Source: Propionibacteriaceae bacterium UBA6238 (lineage in GTDB: Bacteria; Actinomycetota; Actinomycetes; Propionibacteriales; Propionibacteriaceae). From it: a DNA stretch of 55,299 bases. The notes under the pieces are model-generated. The model worked only from the letters and a program-made list of their open reading frames with translations, did not search any database and was not told the origin of the DNA. Made by a program: the position numbers and the translations under genes. The stretch is from positions 1 through 55,299 of the forward strand of contig DJWE01000085.1 of the NCBI GenBank assembly GCA_002441465.1. Reading direction: 5' to 3'. Shown piece by piece: positions 33,100 to 40,576 of the stretch (position 1 is its first letter; each line of letters opens with the position of its first letter).

Positions 33100-34626
33100 T
33101 CAGTCCCGGAAGACGTCGATCCGCGCGCCGAGGGCGTTCAACCGGTTCGGCAGGTCTTCATAGCCGCGATTGATCACGTAGACATCGCGCAGCACGCTGG
33201 TTCCTCTGGCCGCGAGTGCCGCCAGCAGCAGGCACACCGCAGGACGCAGCGCCGGCGGGCAGACCAGTTCCTGGCCTCGCCAGCGGGTCGGTCCGTTCAC
33301 GACCACGCGGTGCGGGTCGAGGAGCTGGACGTCCGCGCCGAGCTTGTTCAGCTCCACCAGGTGAATCGCGCGGTTCTCGTAGACCCAGTCGTGAATCAGC
33401 GTCCGTCCTTCGGCCACTGCGGCGATCACCGCGAAGAACGGCAGATTGTCGATGTTGAGGCCAGGGAAGGGCATCGGGTGGATCTTGTCGGTGGCCGCCT
33501 TCAGTACCGAGGGCCGGACCGTCACGTCGACCAACCGCGTCTGGCCGTTGCAGGAGCGGTACTCCGGGCTGAGCGAGTAGTCCAGGCCCATTTCGGCGAG
33601 GATGGCCAGTTCGATGTCGAGGAACTCGATCGGGGCACGTTCGACAGTGAGTTCGGACCCGGTCACGATCGCGGCGGTGATCAGGCTCATCGCCTCGATC
33701 GGGTCCTCGGAGGGCGAGAACGCCACATCCGCTTCGATCCGGTCCATGCCGTGCACGGTCAGCGTGGTGGAGCCGATGCCGTCGATCCGGACTCCGAGTT
33801 CGGCCAGGAAGAAGCACAGGTCCTGCACCATGTAGTTGCTGGAGGCGTTGCGGATCTCGGTGGTTCCGGGGAATTGCGCGGCCGCCATCAGCACGTTCTC
33901 GGTGACCGTGTCGCCGCGTTCGGTGAGGGTGATCCGCCGGTCCGGCGCCGGCGTGGTGTGCACTTCGGCGTGGTAGAAGCCCTGAGTCGTGCGAACCGCG
34001 AGCCCGAAGTGCCGCAGCGCCTGCAGGTGCGGGGTGATCGTGCGGGCACCGAGGTTGCAGCCGCCGGCGTAGGGCAGGTCGAAGGCGTCCTCGGAGTGCA
34101 GCAACGGGCCGAGGAACATGATGATCGAGCGGGTCCGCCGGGCCGCTTCGACGTTCATCCGGTTCAGGTTCAGCCGGGCGGGACGGACGAGCTCGAGTTC
34201 GGACTTGTCGGCCGACCACCGGGCCCTCACCCCGATGCTGGTCAGCACCTCGAGGATGCGGTTCACCTCTTCGATCTGGGCGATCCCGCGCAGCACCGTG
34301 CGTCCGTGGTTGATCAAGGACGCGCACAGCAGGGCCACCGCGGCGTTCTTGGAGGAGCGGACGGCGATCGACCCGTGCAGCTTCACCGGCCCGTGGATGC
34401 GCAGGTGCGTGGGCCCTGCTGGTCCGGCGTGGATCAGCGGGGAGTCGAGGGCGCCGGCGATGCGGTTGATCATCTCCAGGCTCAGGTTCTGGCCACCGGA
34501 CTCGATCCGGTGCACAGCGCTCTGCGAGGTGCCGAGGACGTCGGCGAGTTCCTGCTGGGTGAGGCCCCGCTGCTTGCGCGCGTCTCGGATCAGGGTGCCG
34601 ATGCTGCTGGGGAGGAGGTCTGCCAC
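33100..34626 (-). CDS. XRE-HTH / MurA-like enolpyruvyl transferase fusion
   Basis: In this 508-residue protein an XRE helix-turn-helix (about 8-63; LTQQELADVLGTSQSAVHRI) precedes a full EPSP-synthase-fold domain. MurA landmarks persist: SSKNAAV (Lys22 equivalent), GGCNLGAR (the Cys115 equivalent, target of fosfomycin) and GLNIDNLPF with ENRAIHLVEL (Asp305 region). It may therefore transfer enolpyruvate to UDP-GlcNAc or sense such a ligand. The GTG start is 7 nt after TAAGGT (34634-34639). An inverted repeat just upstream is a plausible operator for its own HTH. Similar fusions occur in other actinobacteria (from memory). Confidence 0.88.
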   Translation of the reverse strand: MADLLPSSIGTLIRDARKQRGLTQQELADVLGTSQSAVHRIESGGQNLSLEMINRIAGALDSPLIHAGPAGPTHLRIHGPVKLHGSIAVRSSKNAAVALLCASLINHGRTVLRGIAQIEEVNRILEVLTSIGVRARWSADKSELELVRPARLNLNRMNVEAARRTRSIIMFLGPLLHSEDAFDLPYAGGCNLGARTITPHLQALRHFGLAVRTTQGFYHAEVHTTPAPDRRITLTERGDTVTENVLMAAAQFPGTTEIRNASSNYMVQDLCFFLAELGVRIDGIGSTTLTVHGMDRIEADVAFSPSEDPIEAMSLITAAIVTGSELTVERAPIEFLDIELAILAEMGLDYSLSPEYRSCNGQTRLVDVTVRPSVLKAATDKIHPMPFPGLNIDNLPFFAVIAAVAEGRTLIHDWVYENRAIHLVELNKLGADVQLLDPHRVVVNGPTRWRGQELVCPPALRPAVCLLLAALAARGTSVLRDVYVINRGYEDLPNRLNALGARIDVFRD

Positions 34627-34633
34627 GGGCTCT

Positions 34634-34656
34634 ACCTTATCTCATATGGGATATGA
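34634..34656 (-). promoter_or_regulatory. promoter and operator of the XRE-MurA gene
   Basis: On the minus strand the -10 TAAGGT (34634-34639) lies 7 nt before the GTG. A perfect inverted repeat TCATAT-GGG-ATATGA (34642-34656) fills the -35/-10 spacer. It is AT-rich in a GC-rich setting and suits repression by the XRE domain. Confidence 0.6.
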
Positions 34657-34774
34657 CGGGCTTCGCACGTCGGGAGGGTACCGCATCCAGGGACCGTCGC
34701 GACCAGGGCGATCCGGACCGTCCGGCCGCATTCGGCGACCCGTGCCGGAGCGTCGAATCACGCTGAGACACCGC

Positions 34775-34780
34775 TAGAGT
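34775..34780 (+). promoter_or_regulatory. -10 box (TAGAGT) of leaderless lpd gene
   Basis: TAGAGT ends 7 nt before the ATG at 34788. Confidence 0.6.
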
Positions 34781-34787
34781 GGCGCCC

Positions 34788-36185
34788 ATGACCCAACACT
34801 TCGATGTCGTCGTCCTCGGTGCCGGCCCCGGGGGCTATGTCGCAGCAATCCGCGCCGCCCAGCTGGGCAAGAGCGTGGCCGTCATCGAGAAGCAGTGGTG
34901 GGGGGGTGTGTGTCTCAACGTCGGCTGTATTCCGACCAAGGCGCTGTTGCGCAACGCCGAGCTCGCGCACATCTTCCACGCCGAAGCTGCGACCTTCGGC
35001 ATCGAGGGCGAGGTGCGGTTCAACTTCAAGGCGGCGTTCGACCGCAGCCGGGCCGTTTCGGAGCGGATGGTGAAGGGCGTCCACTTCCTGATGCGGAAGA
35101 ACAAGATCACTGAGATCAACGGGTGGGGGACGTTCACCGACGCGAAGACGATCTCGGTCGCGACCGACGCCGGAGAAGAGACCGTCACCTTCGACGACTG
35201 CATCATCGCCGTTGGGGCGACCACGAAGCTCCTGCCGGGCACCCAGCGTTCGGATCGGGTATTCACCTACGAGGAGCAGATCCTCTCCGAGCAGCTGCCG
35301 AGTTCGATCGTGATCTGCGGCGCGGGCGCCATCGGCACCGAGTTCGCTTACGTGCTCGCCAACTACGGCGTCGACGTGACCATCGTGGAGTATTTCGATC
35401 GGATGGTCCCCAACGAGGACCCCGAGGTCGCCGCGGAGCTGCTCAAGGCCTACAAGAAGATGGGCGTGAAGGTGCTCACCGGGACGAAGGTCGACGGTAT
35501 CGAGGAGCACGCCGATGGCGTCCGGGTTCGGGTCAGCCCCGCAGCCGGGGGAGAGGGCCAGGTTCTCGAGGCCGAGCGCGTCCTGCAGTCACTGGGCTTC
35601 GCGCCGCGGACGACCGGCTACGGCCTGGAGAACACCGGGGTGGCGCTCACCGAGCGAGGCGCGATCGCCGTCGACGACTACCTGCGCACCAACGTGGCCG
35701 GCATCTACGCGATCGGCGACGTGACCATGAAGCTGATGCTCGCCCACACTGCCGAGGCGCAGGGTGTGGTGGCTGCGGAGACCATCGCAGGCGCCGAGAC
35801 GATGCCGATCAACTACGACATGATTCCGCGGGCCACCTACTGCCAGCCGCAGATCGGCTCGTTCGGCTACACAGAGGCCCAGGCTGCGGAGCGCGGCTAC
35901 CAGGTCAAGGTCGCCAAGTTCCCCTTCAGCGCGAACGGCAAAGCGCACGGCCTCGGCGACGCGACCGGTTTCGTGAAGGTCGTCGCGGACGCCCGGTACA
36001 ACGAGCTGCTCGGTGCCCACATGGTCGGTCCGGACGTCTCCGAACTCCTCCCCGAACTCACTCTCGCCCAGCAGTGGGATCTCACCGCTGACGAGGTCGG
36101 ACGCAACATTCACGCGCACCCCAGCCTGTCCGAGGCGCTGAAGGAGGCCGTGGAAGGCATCGCCGGCCACATGATCAACCTCTGA
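34788..36185 (+). CDS. lpd: dihydrolipoyl dehydrogenase
   Basis: The 465-residue flavoprotein has the FAD motif VVLGAGPGGYVAAIRAAQLG, the redox disulfide GGVCLNVGCIPTKAL, the NAD motif VICGAGAIGTEFAYVLANYG and the C-terminal catalytic His-Glu in IHAHPSLSEALKEA. It is the E3 component of the 2-oxoacid dehydrogenase complexes and of the glycine cleavage system (gcvP is at the far end of the window). No other complex subunit is adjacent. I chose the ATG at 34788: a GTG three codons upstream overlaps the -10 box. A strong terminator follows. Confidence 0.95.
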   Translation: MTQHFDVVVLGAGPGGYVAAIRAAQLGKSVAVIEKQWWGGVCLNVGCIPTKALLRNAELAHIFHAEAATFGIEGEVRFNFKAAFDRSRAVSERMVKGVHFLMRKNKITEINGWGTFTDAKTISVATDAGEETVTFDDCIIAVGATTKLLPGTQRSDRVFTYEEQILSEQLPSSIVICGAGAIGTEFAYVLANYGVDVTIVEYFDRMVPNEDPEVAAELLKAYKKMGVKVLTGTKVDGIEEHADGVRVRVSPAAGGEGQVLEAERVLQSLGFAPRTTGYGLENTGVALTERGAIAVDDYLRTNVAGIYAIGDVTMKLMLAHTAEAQGVVAAETIAGAETMPINYDMIPRATYCQPQIGSFGYTEAQAAERGYQVKVAKFPFSANGKAHGLGDATGFVKVVADARYNELLGAHMVGPDVSELLPELTLAQQWDLTADEVGRNIHAHPSLSEALKEAVEGIAGHMINL

Positions 36186-36205
36186 GCTCCCGCTCGACCA
36201 GCTTT

Positions 36206-36245
36206 CGAAAAGGGGCCTCCGACCACGGTCGGGGGCCCCTTTTCG
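36206..36245 (+). terminator. intrinsic terminator of lpd
   Basis: An 18-bp stem with one G-T wobble and loop CACG (36224-36227). The 3' arm ends CCCCTTTTCG, giving a short T-run. It is the best intrinsic terminator in the window. Confidence 0.9.
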
Positions 36246-36745
36246 TATCGACGGGCGTGATCCTGCGCGAGATCCGAAGCGTGAACCCGCCTCTCACTGA
36301 GGTCTGGTGAGCCCGTCGCGGTGCTCCGGATCGCCGCCTGTGCCGGTCCGGCCGGCTCGCTGCGTCCCGTCGAGGCTGCGCGAGGATTGCGTTCACCGAC
36401 CAGGGCGATATTCGAAGCGATCGCGACGCGGTTTGATCGTGAATACTCCGTACGAATAGACAATGGGGTCGAAATTCGGATTGGCGATCACTGCCGCGCG
36501 GAAGCCCTGAGTTCGGTGGGCCCACACCCCCTCCGGCGGGGGAGCGGGAGCGGAGGCTCACGCGGTGAGCGTCTCGTTCACGGCTCCGACGCGCGGTCCT
36601 CCATCTGGGTGACAGCAGTCCTCCGAGCGGGTGACAATTTCAAGGAATTGTCGCCCGAAGGGGGGACCGGGGGCGGGCAAGAATTGCTCTGAAACTTGTC
36701 GAAACGGGTTTTCACGGGTACCGGGGCGGGTTTATGATCGCGGTT
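36246..36745. other. 500-nt gene-poor region upstream of the pilin gene
   Basis: No convincing gene: the open frames here lack family motifs and codon bias. The stretch is locally AT-richer around 36400-36480. It contains a 12-bp stem-loop (36628-36657) and the pilin -10 box TATGAT (36733-36738). A regulatory RNA or long leader is possible but unproven. Confidence 0.5.
36628..36657. other. 12-bp stem-loop upstream of pilin gene
   Basis: CGGGTGACAATT (36628-36639) pairs with AATTGTCGCCCG (36646-36657), 11 exact matches plus one T-G pair, loop TCAAGG. GGGTGACA also occurs at 36607-36614, 22 bp before its copy in the stem. No T-tract follows, so an operator or RNA structure is more likely than a terminator. 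Confidence 0.55.
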
Positions 36746-36913
36746 ATGGTGATGGGGAACTGGGACCGAGAACGCGGAGCAACGGCCGTCGAATACGGCA
36801 TCTTCGTGGCCTTCGTCGCTGCCGTCATCATCACCGGGGTCGCAGCCCTCGGTGGTGCCACCACGGGGCTCTTCACGCCCGTGGCCGACTTCTTCACCAA
36901 CTTCCATCCGTAA
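36746..36913 (+). CDS. Flp-family type IVb pilin
   Basis: The 55-residue protein carries the Flp pilin core RERGATAVEYGIFVAFVAAV followed by a hydrophobic run. The Glu-Tyr pair after the Gly is the classic processing and assembly site, where TadV/prepilin peptidase would cut before the helix. I chose the ATG at 36746 because TATGAT (36733-36738) ends 7 nt upstream. An ATG at 36734 lies inside that box, and one at 36752 is also possible. No Tad assembly genes are adjacent; a TadE-like gene lies 14 kb away at 50.9 kb. Confidence 0.85.
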   Translation: MVMGNWDRERGATAVEYGIFVAFVAAVIITGVAALGGATTGLFTPVADFFTNFHP

Positions 36914-37010
36914 TCCGTAATCCGCACGGCCGTCAACTCACGCAACACCGATGCTCACCCCGGAGTCAGGAGCAAGGAGTAGGCGGCGCAAGACCGCCAG
37001 ACCCCCCGGG

Positions 37011-37048
37011 ATCGGGATGTCCGATAAGGTACATTATGACATTCCGAT
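37011..37048. other. dif: putative dif (XerC/XerD) site within a 38-bp dyad
   Basis: The 28-bp core is 37017-37044: an 11-bp XerC-like arm ending CCGATAA, a 6-bp centre GGTACA and an 11-bp XerD-like arm starting TTATG. The match to the remembered actinobacterial dif form CCGATAA-n3-ACATTATG is exact, but the outer XerD arm diverges. Outer arms ATCGGGATGTC (37011-37021) and GACATTCCGAT (37038-37048) are complementary at 10 of 11 positions. It is intergenic. A large operator is the alternative. Confidence 0.55.
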
Positions 37049-37099
37049 CCAAACGATCACTCCGGTGACCGTCCCCCCACTCCTGATCGGACAACGCAG

Positions 37100-37384
37100 A
37101 TGAGTGCCATCATCGCCCGGTTGGTCGCTCGGTTCGACCGCTGGCTGGACCGCGTAGTCGCTACTGACGACCGATACATCTGCGCCGCCTGTGACGATCG
37201 TTTCCACAATCGCTCCGAAGGCATCGAGCACGTCCTTCGTTGCCACCCTGAGTACCAGGGCGTGGTCGTCTACGACGGCGCACCCGACCAAGAATCCGTG
37301 ACTGAGGCCGCACCGGCCCGTCGCCCACTCCCGGCAAGTTTCCCCGCGACACCCGCCCCAATCGCGATCCCGGTCGGTCGCTGA
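37100..37384 (+). CDS. small CxxC/C2H2-like zinc-finger protein, unknown function
   Basis: I do not recognise this 94-residue protein. The N-terminal part (about 1-50) has the pattern YICAACDDRFHN then HVLRCH, i.e. CxxC followed by H and CH at zinc-finger spacing. The C-terminal half is Pro/Ala-rich and probably disordered. The third codon position is strongly G/C, supporting real coding. The gene lies just after the putative dif site and is followed by its own terminator, so it is monocistronic. Confidence 0.65.
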   Translation: MSAIIARLVARFDRWLDRVVATDDRYICAACDDRFHNRSEGIEHVLRCHPEYQGVVVYDGAPDQESVTEAAPARRPLPASFPATPAPIAIPVGR

Positions 37385-37391
37385 GAGTTCC

Positions 37392-37425
37392 GAGGTCTCA
37401 CCGCCCTGATTGGCGGTGGGACCTC
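37392..37425 (+). terminator. intrinsic terminator
   Basis: GAGGTC...CACCGCC (37392-37405) pairs with GGCGGTG...GACCTC (37412-37425), 14 bp with one wobble, 6-nt loop, followed by a T-rich TGCTTTCT. It ends the small zinc-finger gene. Confidence 0.88.
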
Positions 37426-37462
37426 TGCTTTCTCCGGTGACGGTTCTGCCACACTGCCGTCT

Positions 37463-37957
37463 GTGCGCAATGCCCAACCACCAGTGGCGGTCTCCGTACT
37501 TGCGCGGGCAGGCATCTCCTATCGTCTGCACGAGCACCCGGCAGCCCGCACCGAGGCTGAGTTGCACCTGACCGGACTCGATGTCGACAGCGCAGCGAAG
37601 ACGCTGGCGTTCAGCCTTCCCGATGGCCGCCTGGTGCTGGCCGCCATCCCCGGCCCGGCACGCCTGAGGTACCCGAATCTGGCCCGGGCCCTGGGCGTAT
37701 CGCGTGCGGCCCTGCGCCCGGCCTCGACCGACGCGCTGCTGGCTCTTGGCATGGAGCCTGGCGGCGTGACGCCGGTCTGCGACGACGCACACGTCGTCCG
37801 GGTACTCGACCGCGCCCTTCTCGATTTCACGGTCGTGTACTGCGGCAGCGGGTCGCCGGAGTTCACCGTGGAGCTCGCCGCCGCTGATCTCTTCGCCCTC
37901 GCTCCTGCGGCGGTGCTCGCCGATCTCTGCTCGGACTCCGTGAAGGCGCCAGACTGA
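37463..37957 (+). CDS. YbaK/EbsC-type aminoacyl-tRNA deacylase domain protein
   Basis: The 164-residue protein fits the YbaK fold: ISYRLHEHP near the N terminus, the catalytic-Lys region DSAAKTLAFSLPDGRLVLAAIPG, then ALGVSRAALRPAS and GMEPGGVTPVCDD. Such proteins clear mischarged tRNAs (Cys-tRNAPro, Ala-tRNAPro). The GTG start is 7 nt after CACACT (-10-like). It is free-standing, upstream of a CPBP protease gene. Confidence 0.85.
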   Translation: MRNAQPPVAVSVLARAGISYRLHEHPAARTEAELHLTGLDVDSAAKTLAFSLPDGRLVLAAIPGPARLRYPNLARALGVSRAALRPASTDALLALGMEPGGVTPVCDDAHVVRVLDRALLDFTVVYCGSGSPEFTVELAAADLFALAPAAVLADLCSDSVKAPD

Positions 37958-38097
37958 ATTGCACGGGAGTCAGTCTCCAGGCTCAACGTCCGCCCATTCG
38001 TCCAGCCCCCCGATCTCCTTCGATGCCTGCTCCCCCAATGCGGGCATCGGGCCGTTAGCATGTGCCCTAGTGCCCGGATCGTCGAAGGAGCGGCTCA

Positions 38098-38820
38098 GTG
38101 ATCAGCCCCATCGCCGAACTGCGCTCTTTCGGCCGTGCAGCCCTGATTGATCCTCTCGAGCATGAGCGCCAGGAGTCGACCGAGGCCCTCGTTCAGCGCC
38201 GCTGGATCTCGTCGGTGGGCCTGGCTGTGGGGTCCTTCATGCTCGCCTTCACTCTGCGGCTGGCACCTGGCGATCCGGCCTTCTACGCGGCGACCTTTGC
38301 GCTTTCGGTGGTCTGGATCGTCGCTGGGCTGGTTGCGGGCTCGATCCACCTCGGCCGGTCCCGCCGACGTCGTGGCAACGGGTTCGGTCGCGGAATTCTG
38401 CAGGGAGTGATCCTGGGGATTGCGCTGCTCTCGATCTTCCTCGCCGGCTCTGCCCTGGTTGCGCCGATTCCCGCGCTGCGCGATCCGCTCGTGGCCATGC
38501 TGCTCCATGGCGACAAGGGACTGGCGCCGCTGGTTGCGGTCCTCACCGGTTTGATCGCGATCGGCGAGGAGTTGTTCTTCCGGGGCGCGCTCTGGGCCGC
38601 TGTCGGCGGACGTCAGGCTCTGCTGGTGACCACCCTGGTCTACGCGTTGACCACCATTCCCAGCGGATTCCCACTGATGGTCCTCGCTGCCGCCGTGGTT
38701 GGTTTCGTGGCCGGCGCGCACCGCCGGGTCACCGGCGGCGTCCTCGGCCCCATCATCATTCACCTGATCTGGTCGTTGGGCCTGTTTCTTCTGCTCCCCG
38801 TCATCCTCGGTGGCAGCTAG
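38098..38820 (+). CDS. CPBP family intramembrane metalloprotease
   Basis: The 240-residue protein has about six membrane segments. Motif 1 of the CPBP/Abi family is IGEELFFRGAL (Glu-Glu and Arg), and the last helix carries HLIWS (metal-ligand His). CPBP proteases process membrane proteins or prenylated substrates, and some give bacteriocin immunity. No bacteriocin gene adjoins it. AAGGAG 7 nt before the GTG supports the start. Confidence 0.87.
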   Translation: MISPIAELRSFGRAALIDPLEHERQESTEALVQRRWISSVGLAVGSFMLAFTLRLAPGDPAFYAATFALSVVWIVAGLVAGSIHLGRSRRRRGNGFGRGILQGVILGIALLSIFLAGSALVAPIPALRDPLVAMLLHGDKGLAPLVAVLTGLIAIGEELFFRGALWAAVGGRQALLVTTLVYALTTIPSGFPLMVLAAAVVGFVAGAHRRVTGGVLGPIIIHLIWSLGLFLLLPVILGGS

Positions 38821-38880
38821 TGCGTCTCTGCCCGAGGGCGGACGCCCGCCCAGGGTCTTGCGGCATGAAGCTATTCGCCT

Positions 38881-38886
38881 TAATCT
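38881..38886 (+). promoter_or_regulatory. -10 box (TAATCT) of leaderless SatD-like gene
   Basis: TAATCT ends 6 nt before the ATG at 38893. Confidence 0.55.
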
Positions 38887-38892
38887 AGTCAA

Positions 38893-39549
38893 ATGAAGCC
38901 CGAAACCTTCACATTTGCGATCATGGCGGATCAGGTGGCCAGCAGGTCGGCGGAGGATCGCGTGCCTGCAGCCTTGGCCGCGCTCGCCGATCTGCCCCTC
39001 GCGCTCGCGTTCGAGCGCACGGCCGGCGACGAGATCCAGGGCCTCGCGAGTGAACCGGGCCACGTCGTCGAGGTGATCACCCGACTCACACGGCTCGACG
39101 GCTGGCGGCTCGGCATCGGGGTCGGCACGGTCGAGACTCCCCTGCCCGACTCCACCCGGGCAGCTCGCGGCGGAGCCTATCTCGCCGCCCGGGCCGCGAT
39201 CACCGCCGCTCGGCGAGCACCGACCGGCCTGGCCGTCGCGGTCGACGCTGCTGTGGGTGCCGGACGATACGGTGAACTCACCGAACGGGCCAGGGACGCC
39301 GAAGGCGCGCTGTGGCTGTTGCGCTCGGTTCTGGGACGGCGCAGCCAGGAAGGATGGGAGCTGGTGGATCTCCTCGACCAGGGGCTCAGTAACGCGCAGG
39401 CGGCAGCGAGGCTCGCCGTCAGCCCGTCCGCGGTCAGCCAGCGTCTCGCTCGGTCGGCGCGCCAGGAAGGTTTGCGCGGGGCCGAACTCTGCGTCCGTCT
39501 TCTGGCCCGCCTGCAGGAGGCGCCCGAACCGGCGGGCGATCCCCGATGA
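38893..39549 (+). CDS. SatD-like protein with C-terminal HTH
   Basis: The 218-residue protein starts FAIMADQVASRSAED and has ERTAGDEIQGL, WRLGIGVGTVETPLPDSTR and ARGGAYLAARAA, the recurring pattern of SatD-like proteins. The fold recalls nucleotide-cyclase-like domains, but catalytic function is unproven. The C terminus (about 160-205) reads like an HTH: GLSNAQAAARLAVSPSAVSQ. It may thus be a ligand-responsive regulator. It overlaps the next membrane-protein gene by 4 nt. Confidence 0.7.
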   Translation: MKPETFTFAIMADQVASRSAEDRVPAALAALADLPLALAFERTAGDEIQGLASEPGHVVEVITRLTRLDGWRLGIGVGTVETPLPDSTRAARGGAYLAARAAITAARRAPTGLAVAVDAAVGAGRYGELTERARDAEGALWLLRSVLGRRSQEGWELVDLLDQGLSNAQAAARLAVSPSAVSQRLARSARQEGLRGAELCVRLLARLQEAPEPAGDPR

Positions 39550-39971
39550 ATCCCGTGCTCGGTGCGGCGCTGAAGATCGCGGTGGTGCTCGGCGTGGGCC
39601 TGCTTGCCGTCCTCGCCGGGAGTCCGCTGGTGCGAACCGTCCTTCGGGTCGCCGACTCGCCCCGGCGCGTCACGTCCGAGCTCGGGGATGGCGAGCCCGC
39701 GCAGTCCGCCGGCATCCAGGCCGCATCCGCGCAACTGCGCGGCGGCCACTGGATCGGCCTGCTCGAACGCCTTGCGATCTACGCTGCCATCCTGACCGGC
39801 TTCGCCGAGGGAATCGCGATCGTTCTCGCGATCAAGGGCTTGGCCCGCTACCCCGACCTGAAGGCGACCACCACCGGAGCCGCCGAGCGATTCATCATCG
39901 GCACCTTCTCCAGCGTCCTGTTCGCCTCGGCCTGCGCGGGGCTCGCTTGGTGGCTGACCGGCCTGTGGTGA
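39546..39971 (+). CDS. small membrane protein, unknown function
   Basis: I do not recognise this 141-residue protein. It has an N-terminal hydrophobic helix (about 8-30), two central helices (about 70-95) and one at the C terminus (about 115-140). Its position after a SatD-like gene, with a 4-nt overlap at each end, indicates a membrane partner in a three-gene operon. In other genomes SatD is also followed by a small membrane protein, which supports a shared function. Confidence 0.7.
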   Translation: MNPVLGAALKIAVVLGVGLLAVLAGSPLVRTVLRVADSPRRVTSELGDGEPAQSAGIQAASAQLRGGHWIGLLERLAIYAAILTGFAEGIAIVLAIKGLARYPDLKATTTGAAERFIIGTFSSVLFASACAGLAWWLTGLW

Positions 39972-40576
39972 GCTTCGACTTGCAGCGCGCCTGGACGGAG
40001 CTGTTGCCCGGCCGGCCCGACCTCGGTGCGGAGTTGCTCGCCCGTTGGAGCGAGCCGCACCGGCGCTACCACGACACCTCGCACCTGGTCGCCGCCCTCG
40101 ATGCGCTGTCCGAGCTGGGAGGTGCCGCGAGGACGGAGCGGCTGGCGATCTGGTTCCACGACGCGGTGCACGCCGGACGCCCGGGTGAAGACGAGCGCGA
40201 CTCCGCCCAGCTCGCCCGGATGCGACTCTCCGGAGCCGGCCTGCACCCTGACGACACCGCCGAGGTGGCCCGGCTCGTGCTCGTCACGGTGCACCACTCC
40301 CCTAGCCCGGACGATCCCGCCGGAGCCAGAGTGAGCGACGCCGACCTCGCCGTGCTCGGTTCCGATCCGATCGCCTATGCGGCGTCGGTGGCCGCACTGC
40401 GCGCCGAGGCCGCCGGCACTCCCCAGGACGCGTGGCGGGAGATGCGGCTGGCCAGGTTGGCCGAGCTCCTGACCACAGAACCGCTGTTCCATACCGCCGC
40501 CGGCCGCCACCGGTGGCTCGTCAGGGCCCGGGCCAACCTGTTCGCCGAGCAGCAGGAGTTGCTCGACGCTACTTGA
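39968..40576 (+). CDS. HD-domain metal-dependent hydrolase
   Basis: The 202-residue protein has HD-type residues RRYHDTSHLVAAL and IWFHDAVH (the metal-binding HD pair), with a further VTVHHSPS. It matches the family annotated as predicted metal-dependent HD phosphohydrolase. The substrate is unknown. The GTG (39968) overlaps the previous stop. Its 3' end overlaps the convergent malG gene tail-to-tail by 8 nt. Confidence 0.85.
   Translation: MSFDLQRAWTELLPGRPDLGAELLARWSEPHRRYHDTSHLVAALDALSELGGAARTERLAIWFHDAVHAGRPGEDERDSAQLARMRLSGAGLHPDDTAEVARLVLVTVHHSPSPDDPAGARVSDADLAVLGSDPIAYAASVAALRAEAAGTPQDAWREMRLARLAELLTTEPLFHTAAGRHRWLVRARANLFAEQQELLDAT

Noticed and set aside
36321..36692. 123-codon open frame in the gene-poor region before the pilin gene
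   Set aside because: It has no ribosome site, no motif and uneven codon bias, and it runs across the stem-loop at 36628-36657. I treat the region as non-coding.
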